Made by a program: the position numbers and the translations under genes. Positions 7,400 through 14,406 of a stretch of 47,197 nucleotides of DNA are shown here, one piece after another. The notes under the pieces are model-generated. The model was given only the letters and a program-made list of their open reading frames with translations. It was not told where the DNA came from and made no database searches. Source of the DNA: Maricaulis parjimensis (lineage in GTDB: Bacteria > Pseudomonadota > Alphaproteobacteria > Caulobacterales > Maricaulaceae). The stretch spans positions 1 through 47,197 of the forward strand of contig NZ_JADOTT010000013.1 in the NCBI RefSeq assembly GCF_016817355.1, written 5' to 3'. Each line of letters opens with the position of its first letter. Within the stretch, counting starts at the first letter, position 1.

Positions 7400-8400
7400 T
7401 CGATACCGCCCAGCCGGACCGGACCGAGATAGATCCCGCCTTCGTGGATACGAAATGGCAGGGAGACACCATCCGGTCCGCGCGGGGCCAGCATGGCCGC
7501 CAGGCGCAGCGCCTGTTCATTTTCCTCGGGCACCACACCGGATTCCACCAGCGCATTGGCCAGGGCATCCGGGTCCGTGATGCGCAGGGAGAGGCGGCCA
7601 TCGGGGCGCGCCTGGCTGTCCAGGGTGAAATCCCCGCTGCCCGTGATATGGGCCGGACCCCATTCCAGCTCGCTCTCGGCGATGTGCAGCATGCCATCCG
7701 CCTCGCGCCAGGCCAGGGCATTGGCGCCACGTGCCAGGGCTGACCATTGCGACACTTCCAGATCGATGCGGGCGAGGGCGGCCGTCCCGCCGAATTCGCG
7801 TTCGACGTCCGGATCCAGCACACCCGGTGAGGCGGTGATCCCGTTGACCATCATGCGCAGGCGCAGCCGGTCATCCTCTGCCACCATGCCGTTGAGAATG
7901 ACTTCGTCGATCGCCTGGATATCCGGTGCGCGGCCGGCATGTGTCGTGACGACGAAATCGCGCAGCTCTGCGCCGACCCGTTCGGTCTCGCCCCGGCGTC
8001 CATAGACCAGGCTGACCCGGGCATCGGTGGCATTCAGCTCCAGCGAACTGCCAGGCTCGGTGTAGTCGTCCAGCGTGACCGGGCCGGTGAAATCCAGGAT
8101 CCAGTGTGAAAAGTCGTGCGGCATCGCATTGGCCCGAACCTCGGTGAGGTGGGCGAACCAGCCACCATCGCTGGCGGGTGCCTGAATGCGGGAATTCGTG
8201 ACGCGGATCTGGAAGCGATAGGGGTAGCCGCCAATGCGGACGCCATCATGTTCGATCGCATATCCGGCCGCTTCCTGGTCGGCGACCCAATCGTCGACGC
8301 CTTTGCGAAGCTGCTGGCTGGCGAACACCCAGTAAGCAGAATAAGCCAAGAGAACCAGTATAATACCGGCAATCGGCCAAAGCAGTTTGGACCGCAACAT
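7396..8400 (-). CDS. DUF2125 domain protein, membrane-anchored
   Basis: The 334-residue protein has one N-terminal transmembrane anchor (about residues 7-27). A long periplasmic region rich in alternating beta strands follows, typical of DUF2125, an AsmA-like uncharacterised alphaproteobacterial family. Marker patches are the AGYAIEHDGVRIGGYPYRF block near residues 44-62 and repeated TLD/SLR strands. The ATG at 8400 is preferred over an in-frame TTG directly before it. It is the last gene of the ftsE-ftsX-ydcF-plsC minus-strand run, 82 bases after plsC. The context suggests a cell-envelope role, but none is proven. Confidence 0.85.
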   Translation of the reverse strand: MLRSKLLWPIAGIILVLLAYSAYWVFASQQLRKGVDDWVADQEAAGYAIEHDGVRIGGYPYRFQIRVTNSRIQAPASDGGWFAHLTEVRANAMPHDFSHWILDFTGPVTLDDYTEPGSSLELNATDARVSLVYGRRGETERVGAELRDFVVTTHAGRAPDIQAIDEVILNGMVAEDDRLRLRMMVNGITASPGVLDPDVEREFGGTAALARIDLEVSQWSALARGANALAWREADGMLHIAESELEWGPAHITGSGDFTLDSQARPDGRLSLRITDPDALANALVESGVVPEENEQALRLAAMLAPRGPDGVSLPFRIHEGGIYLGPVRLGGID

Positions 8401-8482
8401 CAAGCTTTACCCAATCCGGCACAGCCGGACCCCAAAAATCACGCGCCGGTGCCAACTCGATCCGGCGGAAGCACTGGCAACC

Positions 8483-9193
8483 CTAACTCATGCCCTCGAG
8501 CGTACGGGATGCCGTGTCGATACGCTCATGCAATTGCCGCAGGAAGGTCTGTTTGTCGAGACCCGGCTGGATCGGCTCCAGGAACTCGACCACGATCCGG
8601 CCCTTGCGCTTCTTGCCGCAATAGGACTGCAGGAAAACGCCCGAATTAAGGGCAACCGGGACGCAAGGCTGGTTCATCGACAGATAGAGACCGGCAATGC
8701 CCGGTTTGAACTCCGGCGCTTCGCCCGGCTTCACCCGCGTGCCTTCGGGGAAGATGAGGACCTGGCGCCCCTCGGCGCCGCGGGTGGCGGCGTCGGCGAG
8801 CATTTTCTTGAGCGTACGGGCCCCGCCCTTCCGGTCGATGGCGATATTGCCCAGCTTCACCGCGTACCAGCCGAAGATCGGGAAATAGACGAGGGATTTC
8901 TTCAGGATGATGGCCGGGTCAGGGAGGATGCCCCAGAAGGCCAGCGTCTCCCACATGCTCATATGCTTGGACGCGATCAGCGCGCCGCCCTCGGGCAGGT
9001 TCTCGCGGCCACGGACCTCGAATGTGATCCCGTAGATCACGCGCATGCCCAGCCAGAGCAGGTTGAGATAGACCCGCAGCCAGGCCCTTGCCCAGGCGCG
9101 CGGGGCCAGCAGGAGGGGCAGGCCCATCAGGCCCATCACCACCATCAGCCCGTACATGTAGAGATAGAAAAACAGGGATTGCAGCGTCTTCAT
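8483..9193 (-). CDS. plsC: 1-acyl-sn-glycerol-3-phosphate acyltransferase (PlsC family)
   Basis: This 236-residue protein has an N-terminal hydrophobic anchor (residues 5-30). It also has the acyltransferase motifs: KHMSMWE (block I, H-x4-E rather than the textbook H-x4-D), the GNIAIDRKGGART block (III region), IFPEGTR (motif III) and PCVPVALNSG (motif IV). It should acylate lysophosphatidic acid at the inner membrane to make phosphatidic acid. The Glu in block I is common in alphaproteobacterial members as I remember them. It starts 15 bases after the ydcF-like gene and is probably co-transcribed with it. Confidence 0.9.
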   Translation of the reverse strand: MKTLQSLFFYLYMYGLMVVMGLMGLPLLLAPRAWARAWLRVYLNLLWLGMRVIYGITFEVRGRENLPEGGALIASKHMSMWETLAFWGILPDPAIILKKSLVYFPIFGWYAVKLGNIAIDRKGGARTLKKMLADAATRGAEGRQVLIFPEGTRVKPGEAPEFKPGIAGLYLSMNQPCVPVALNSGVFLQSYCGKKRKGRIVVEFLEPIQPGLDKQTFLRQLHERIDTASRTLEGMS

Positions 9194-9208
9194 CGGGCGG
9201 TGTCCGGC

Positions 9209-9796
9209 TCAGGCATTATCGGTTCGGGGCATCAGGGCGTAGCGCATCTGGACCGTGGTGTATTTGGCATACTCCAGCAGCCAGAGACGCGCCGCGCGCG
9301 CATTGCGCCAGGGCGGTGTTGTATGGACCGGATAGGGGATGAATTCGACGCCGGGCATCAGTGCCTTCATTTCCATAAGGCTGCGCGGCAAATGATAGTC
9401 TGACGTGACGATGATCAGCCGGTCGAAATCGCGGGCATTCACCAGCTCATCGGCCTCGCGGGCATTGCCGATCGTGTCGGTCGCCTGCCGACCCAGCGTG
9501 ACGCAGCAGTCGAAGTCGGCTTCGGACAGGCCGGTCTGATCCTGCAGGTCGGCGGATGTGGCAGACGGGTGGACCCCTGAAATCAGCAGGTGACCGGCCC
9601 GGCCATCGCGCAGCAATTGGGCCCCGGCGGCCAGACGCCCGGCATCGCCGGTCAGCACGATGATCGCATCGGCCGGTTCAGCGCCGGCGTCCTGCTCATA
9701 GCCGCTCACCCGCATGGCAAACAGGATGAAGCCGATGGTCAGGATGGCCACGAAGAAAAAGGCGAGGGCCCGGGCGATTTCCCAGCTGCGTAACAT
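9209..9796 (-). CDS. YdcF/DUF218 family membrane protein
   Basis: The 195-residue product has a single N-terminal transmembrane helix (about 9-29). A DUF218 domain follows: ADAIIVLTGDAGRL near residue 42, LLRDGRAGHLLISG, then a NAREADELV block and IIVTSDYHLPRS. Some DUF218 proteins (SanA, ElyC) act in envelope biogenesis. The start is set at 9796 because a strong GGGAGG site lies five bases upstream; in-frame starts further up have none. It lies between ftsX and plsC in a minus-strand operon-like run. Confidence 0.9.
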   Translation of the reverse strand: MLRSWEIARALAFFFVAILTIGFILFAMRVSGYEQDAGAEPADAIIVLTGDAGRLAAGAQLLRDGRAGHLLISGVHPSATSADLQDQTGLSEADFDCCVTLGRQATDTIGNAREADELVNARDFDRLIIVTSDYHLPRSLMEMKALMPGVEFIPYPVHTTPPWRNARAARLWLLEYAKYTTVQMRYALMPRTDNA

Positions 9797-9877
9797 CACG
9801 ACCTCCCGCGCATTCCGGAACGGATGCGCTGATGGGCCGAATAGGCAGGGCAAAACCGGCTGATTTGTGACGGCATG

Positions 9878-10795
9878 CTACCAGCGCCCCCTCAAATCGG
9901 AGGCTACAGCCAAGCGGGCTGACAGGGCCGAGGTCAGGCCGGCCAGCAGGGGTGCTGCGCCCAGCAGGATCAGCTCGAACGGGTTGGCAGCCCATTGCGG
10001 GAGGAAAAAGGCGATATCGGCGGGGGACTGGCCCAGGCTCACCCCGATGGAGACACAGGCCGCGAACAGGGCACCCACCAGGCCGGATTTCACGCCCAGC
10101 ATGAAGAAGCGGCGTTGGAACAGCCCGGCGATGAAACGGTCCTCAGCGCCGCACAAATGGAGCGCATCGATGACATCGGTCCGTGCGGCCAGGCTGGCGC
10201 GGGCCGCAAAAGCGATCACGGCAGCGGCAGCGCCGGTCAGCAGGGCCAGCAGTGACAGGCCGAGGGTCTGGGCCGTGCCAGCGGCGCGCCGGACGGCGCG
10301 AGCCCATCGCGAATGATCATCCACGCTGGCGGCCATGCCTTCTGCATCGAGACGGGCCTGCAGATCACTGATCGCGACGCGGCCGTCCCGGGCGGCGCGC
10401 GGTTCCAGCTCCACTTCCACCATCAGCGGTAGGGGAAGGTCATCGGGCAGATTGCCCTCGCCCAGCCAGGGCGTCAGCAGAGCCAGCGCATCGTCACGAG
10501 TGCGCGGCGTGGCGGTGCGGACACCGGGAAGGGCTTGGGCGATTTCAGCGGCGCGACGGGCGTCGGCGTCCGGATCCCGGTCATCGACCGGCCGGATCTG
10601 GATGGTCAGGCTGCTTTCCAGTTCCGTGGTCCAGTTTTGGGCCTGGTTCCAGGCGCCCCGAGCTCCCAGGGCCGCGATACAGGCCAGGAAGACCAGGATG
10701 GCGGCCACCACGAAGAGCGGGCGGTCGCGGCCGGCATCCGGCGGCAGGAGGGCGCCGGCCCCACCCGAAGGCGGGCGCGGGAGATCGTCACTCAT
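9878..10795 (-). CDS. ftsX: cell division ABC transporter permease FtsX
   Basis: The 305-residue protein has the FtsX layout: a Pro-rich cytoplasmic N-terminus, TM1 (about 33-55), a periplasmic domain (about 60-165), and three further TMs (about 185-212, 235-258 and 270-295). FtsX works with FtsE at the septum to activate peptidoglycan hydrolases. The start overlaps the end of ftsE by 8 bases (ATGAGTGA), implying translational coupling. Longer in-frame starts would read through ftsE coding sequence and are rejected. Confidence 0.93.
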   Translation of the reverse strand: MSDDLPRPPSGGAGALLPPDAGRDRPLFVVAAILVFLACIAALGARGAWNQAQNWTTELESSLTIQIRPVDDRDPDADARRAAEIAQALPGVRTATPRTRDDALALLTPWLGEGNLPDDLPLPLMVEVELEPRAARDGRVAISDLQARLDAEGMAASVDDHSRWARAVRRAAGTAQTLGLSLLALLTGAAAAVIAFAARASLAARTDVIDALHLCGAEDRFIAGLFQRRFFMLGVKSGLVGALFAACVSIGVSLGQSPADIAFFLPQWAANPFELILLGAAPLLAGLTSALSARLAVASDLRGRW

Positions 10796-11648
10796 CGCGA
10801 TCCTCCCCGTCCGTTTCGTCATCCTCCGGCATTTCCATGGCCCGGGCCACGGCATCCATTGGATCCTCGCCGCTGTCCGTATCTGCCGGTGACGGCATGT
10901 CGGGTTCGGGGTCGAGGGAATTGCGAAGATCGGCCTCGCGCTGGCGCTGGCTGCGTGGCGGGCGGATGTGGAGATGGCCATTGGCCAGGGTCATCACCGG
11001 CGCATCCACCATTCGCACGAGCTGGAGGTCGTGCGTGGCGATGACGATCGTCGTGCCCAGCTTGTTGAGCTCGGCAAACAGGCGCAGCAGGCGCATGCCC
11101 ATTTCCGGGTCGACATTGCCCGTTGGTTCGTCGGCGATCAGGATTTCCGGCTGCCCGACCACGGCCCGCGCGATGGCGACGCGCTGTTGTTCACCCCCGG
11201 ACAGGGTGGGGGGCAGGGCCGACATCTTGTCGCCCAGACCGACCCAGGCCAGCAGTTCAGCGACATCCTCGGCATAGTCCGAACGTTTCTTTCCGGTGAC
11301 ACGCAGCGGCAGGGCGACATTGTCGAACACGCTCAAATGATTGAGCAATCTGAATTCCTGGAAGACCACACCGATACGGCGGCGCAGGTCGGGAAGCTCG
11401 TCGCGGGGCAGGGTGGCCACATCGCGTCCGAAGCAGGAAATCAGCCCGCGTGACGGTTTTGCCGCGAGATAAATCAGTTTGAGCAGCGATGTCTTGCCCG
11501 CACCGGACGGTCCGGTGAGGAATTGGAAAGAACCGCGTGGTAAATCAAATGACAAATCGCGCAGAATTTCCGGGCCGCGCCCGTACCGCATGCCGACATT
11601 GTCGAAGCGGACGACCGGTTCGGGATCGCTGTGCGGAGAAGCGGTCAT
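10788..11648 (-). CDS. ftsE: cell division ATP-binding protein FtsE with acidic C-terminal extension
   Basis: The ABC ATPase has Walker A GPSGAGKTS, the Q-loop VFQEF, signature LSGGEQQRVAIARA, Walker B ILIADEPTGNVD and the switch histidine in IATHD. With the ATG at 11648 the protein is 286 residues, about 55-60 longer than a usual FtsE. The extra is a C-terminal, highly acidic, Pro-containing tail after about residue 228. FtsE drives FtsX at the division site. ftsX overlaps its end. The gene is divergent from a zinc-ribbon protein gene, with 63 bases between start codons. Confidence 0.93.
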   Translation of the reverse strand: MTASPHSDPEPVVRFDNVGMRYGRGPEILRDLSFDLPRGSFQFLTGPSGAGKTSLLKLIYLAAKPSRGLISCFGRDVATLPRDELPDLRRRIGVVFQEFRLLNHLSVFDNVALPLRVTGKKRSDYAEDVAELLAWVGLGDKMSALPPTLSGGEQQRVAIARAVVGQPEILIADEPTGNVDPEMGMRLLRLFAELNKLGTTIVIATHDLQLVRMVDAPVMTLANGHLHIRPPRSQRQREADLRNSLDPEPDMPSPADTDSGEDPMDAVARAMEMPEDDETDGEDRDE

Positions 11649-11711
11649 ACTCGGGTTGATGGAGAACCTCCACTGACGCGGGTGAGCCAAGTAGGACGTA
11701 AAAGACTCGCA

Positions 11712-12632
11712 ATGAGCATAGTACTGAGCTGTCCGTCCTGTTCCACGCGCTACCGTGCCAATTCGGATGCAATTGGCGCGACCGGCCGGCGTGTGCGTTG
11801 CGCCTCCTGCGGACATGTATGGACCGCGGAAGCCGAGAATCCAACGGTTCAGGACGCGCCGCAAGTCGAGCCCGCAGCTGCCGAACCGCCCAAGACCGAA
11901 GCGGAAAGCATGCCGCACAAGGCCTTCCGGGCCCGCCAGGAGCGCAAGCGTCATACCTTATCCATGGCTGCAGCCGGGGGGGCTTGGGGCGGATTGCTGG
12001 CCGCTTGCCTGGTCCTCTTCGTGTCCGCCTGGATTTTCCGTGTGGATATTGTGACCCTCTGGCCGCGCGCCTCCTCGGCCTATGCGGCTGTGGGCGCCAC
12101 GGTGAACCCCTATGGCTTCTCGGTCGGTGAGCTGGATATCCGCCGCGAAAGTGCGCATGGCGTGCCGCTGCTCGTCGTTGAGGGCGACATCCACAATTTC
12201 GACCGCCGTGCCCGTGCGGTGCCCGGCCTGCGCGCCGTGCTCCGCGATGAGCATGGCGAGAGCCTGCTGGAATGGCAGATTTCCATGCCGGCCGGCGATG
12301 TGAAGGCTGGGCGCCGTCGGACTTTCAGCACGGTCGTGTCTGATCCGCCGCCGCAAGCGGTCGAGGTTGAAGTGCTTCTGATGGCGCGTGCGGCCAATGG
12401 CAATGGCGGCCACGAGACCGAGGCGGGCGAGCATGCTGCCGACCCGCATGCCTCCGATGGCCACGCTCCGGCCGAAGGTGCCCATGATGAAGCGGCACCG
12501 GCGCAAGCCTCGCATGACGAGCCTTCCCATGAGGAGCCTGGCCATGCCGAACCGGCCCCGGCTGAAGCCGCTCATTCGGAACCGGCCCATCCCGCTCCGG
12601 CGCATGGACCCGCGAACAGCGACCACCACTGA
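11712..12632 (+). CDS. zinc-ribbon (MJ0042) membrane protein with His-rich C-terminus
   Basis: The 306-residue protein starts with an MJ0042-type zinc ribbon (CPSC near residues 8-11, then CASC near 31-34). A Pro/Glu-rich linker, one transmembrane helix (about 84-107) and a DUF3426-like extracytoplasmic beta domain (about 125-230) follow. The last ~75 residues are almost only Ala, Glu, Pro, Asp and His, with about 13 histidines. This layout is common next to ftsEX in alphaproteobacteria, but the His-rich tail looks unusual. It may bind metal in the periplasm; this is inference. The ATG at 11712 puts the zinc ribbon at the N-terminus as in relatives. Confidence 0.85.
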   Translation: MSIVLSCPSCSTRYRANSDAIGATGRRVRCASCGHVWTAEAENPTVQDAPQVEPAAAEPPKTEAESMPHKAFRARQERKRHTLSMAAAGGAWGGLLAACLVLFVSAWIFRVDIVTLWPRASSAYAAVGATVNPYGFSVGELDIRRESAHGVPLLVVEGDIHNFDRRARAVPGLRAVLRDEHGESLLEWQISMPAGDVKAGRRRTFSTVVSDPPPQAVEVEVLLMARAANGNGGHETEAGEHAADPHASDGHAPAEGAHDEAAPAQASHDEPSHEEPGHAEPAPAEAAHSEPAHPAPAHGPANSDHH

Positions 12633-12650
12633 TTGATCTGAAAAGCAAAA

Positions 12651-12678
12651 GGGCGGACCGGTTCTCACCAGCCCGCCC
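12651..12678 (-). terminator. intrinsic terminator of the slipin gene
   Basis: A 12-bp stem (12651-12662 with 12667-12678, two G-U pairs) has a GAGA tetraloop on the minus strand, followed by TTTTGCTTTT. It stands between two converging genes and may also block read-through from the plus strand. Confidence 0.8.
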
Positions 12679-12681
12679 CTG

Positions 12682-13824
12682 CTAGGCATTCTCCGCCGTG
12701 GATCGGCCCATCAGCGTGTCCAGCAGGGCCGGCAGGCCGGCTCCTTCGGACGTTTGGTGGACATCGATCCGTCCGACCTTTTCGGTCAGGCGTTCCAGCG
12801 CTTCCAGCTCCTTCAGGCGCATCAGGCCGGGATGGTCATCCATCAGCCGTGCCGTGTTGAGCAGGGAGCGCGTGGCAGCGGTTTCCTCGCGACGCCGGAT
12901 CAGATTGGCTTCGGCGGCCTTTTCCGCTTCAACCACCTTGTTCAGCATCTCGCGCATGTCACCGGGCAGGATGACATCCTTGATCCGCAGATCGGAGACA
13001 GCCATCCCGGTCTCGGCCAGGCGCTCGCGGACATGGTCCGTGATCTCCCGGTCGATCTCGACCCGGTCGCGCAGCAGCACGTCCAGCGTCCGACCCGCCA
13101 CGGCCTCGCGGGCCGCGAACTGGATCAGCTTGTAGACATGCCCGTCCGCATCACTCAGCCGGGTCGCCCGCACCATCGGATCGGTGACCCGGGTGAAGGC
13201 GGTCAGGTTGAGCCGGATCGTGACCCGGTCCTTGGTCAGCACTTCCTGCGCGACCACGTCCAGCGCGGTTTCACGCAGGTCAACGACCTCCATGCGGACC
13301 GCCCGGTCCGCCGCCCAGAAGGCGTGGCGACCCGGAGCGAGCTGTTCGCGCAGCTCACCATCCACGTAGAGCAGGCCGGCCTCGCGGGTTCCGACCGTGG
13401 TCTTGGTGATGGCGTGACCGGCGGCGATCGCCCAGCGGTCGGCCAGGCGCGGATCCAGCCGGTCAGCCTCTGCGAGCTCGATCATCTCGACGCTGATATC
13501 GTGCATCACGGTCCAGAAAGCCCGGCTCATCCCGTGGGTGACGACCGCGTAGGGCGCGCCATCCAGCATGATGAGGGCCAGTTGTCCGGCATCCGGACGG
13601 ACCAGGATGAAATCATCCCCGGCCAGATCGGCATGTTGGCGCATGATGCGGTTGGCCCAATTGCTGTCCATCACGACACGGTCCGTGTCGAAGATTTCCA
13701 GCCGCAGGCGGTTCCGCAGGTCGAGCCAGCGATGCCGGCCCGGGCCCACCAGGTCGATGACGGTTTGATCGCGCAGCAGGACTCCGCGTTCGTGTTCGGC
13801 CAAAACGGCCGTCTTGTAGATCAT
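12682..13824 (-). CDS. slipin-family SPFH/band-7 protein
   Basis: The 380-residue product shows the SPFH pattern. An N-terminal strand-rich region is followed by a band-7 core (about 165-320): DVVAQEVLTKDRVTIRLNL, then AREAVAGRTLDVLL, and DLRIKDVILPGDMREMLNKV. A coiled-coil helix (EAEKAAEANLIRRREETAATRS) typical of slipins/stomatins follows. No clear N-terminal membrane hairpin is visible, so it may be cytoplasmic or peripheral. Slipins scaffold membrane microdomains; the substrate is unknown. The start ATG has AAAGG nine bases upstream. It looks monocistronic with a strong terminator. Confidence 0.88.
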   Translation of the reverse strand: MIYKTAVLAEHERGVLLRDQTVIDLVGPGRHRWLDLRNRLRLEIFDTDRVVMDSNWANRIMRQHADLAGDDFILVRPDAGQLALIMLDGAPYAVVTHGMSRAFWTVMHDISVEMIELAEADRLDPRLADRWAIAAGHAITKTTVGTREAGLLYVDGELREQLAPGRHAFWAADRAVRMEVVDLRETALDVVAQEVLTKDRVTIRLNLTAFTRVTDPMVRATRLSDADGHVYKLIQFAAREAVAGRTLDVLLRDRVEIDREITDHVRERLAETGMAVSDLRIKDVILPGDMREMLNKVVEAEKAAEANLIRRREETAATRSLLNTARLMDDHPGLMRLKELEALERLTEKVGRIDVHQTSEGAGLPALLDTLMGRSTAENA

Positions 13825-14167
13825 TGTTCTAGGCCTTTCTTGTGTTGGCGTTGAAAAGGGCTTGGCAGGACTGCCAGGACCATTCGACGGAACACGCACG
13901 GGGTGTGCATTCAGACGACGGGTCCCGGCCTAGAGGAACCCGCCGCGAGGGGAGATGACCGCTAGGCGGCGAAATCTCTCCCGGTCAGCGAGCCCTCAGG
14001 CTCTTTCCCGAAGCCGGTATCCTGCACAGCGCAAAGCGCCTGTGCCGTCTGCCGGACTGACGGGTGCGACGGGGCGTAAGCAGGCTTACGCTCAGCCGCG
14101 ATCGAACAGGGGCGCGAACGCTCCTGGCAGCCTGGTACAGTCAGGTAGTCCAGTGGTGCAGTCTGGA
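13825..14167. other. intergenic region, promoter of slipin gene
   Basis: About 340 bases without a convincing gene. It must hold the slipin promoter (minus strand). Several short inverted repeats are visible, for example TGGCAG-GA-CTGCCA near 13863. No conserved RNA or repeat family is recognised. Confidence 0.4.
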
Positions 14168-14240
14168 TATTTGGTCGAGGACTCGAACCTCGAACTCCAT
14201 GATTAAAAGTCATGTGCTCTACCCATTGAGCTAACCAAGC
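14168..14240 (-). tRNA. tRNA-Lys (anticodon UUU), mismatched acceptor stem
   Basis: On the minus strand a 73-base cloverleaf can be drawn. It has a D-arm GCTC/GAGC, an anticodon stem CATGA/TCATG with loop CTTTTAA (anticodon UUU), a 5-base variable loop, and a T-arm CGAGG/CCTCG with loop TTCGAGT. The discriminator is A and CCA is not encoded. The acceptor stem GCTTGGT / ACCAAAT pairs at five of seven positions, with one G-U pair (1-72) and one C-A mismatch (2-71). The core is intact, so it may be functional, but the acceptor end is unlike a normal bacterial lysine tRNA. Confidence 0.75.
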
Positions 14241-14406
14241 GACATCGCCGATCCGGAACACGGGACGAGCAGGGCCCACCGCGCCGGTGTGGTCTCACGA
14301 GCCACGGCTCAGCGAAGGCGGCGGGGTATGCGCCGGTCCGCGGACGGGATCAACAGCCAAGTTGCTAAAAAATCGCGGTGTTGCCCATTAACCACAATTG
14401 TGGGGA

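Noticed and set aside
8930-8970. PlsC block I has Glu instead of Asp (H-x4-E)
   Set aside because: As far as I remember, this is common in alphaproteobacterial members, so it is not evidence of inactivity.
13955-14206. Open reading frame of 83 codons overlapping the tRNA gene
   Set aside because: It runs antisense through the tRNA and has Arg/Ser-rich low-complexity content with no supporting signal.
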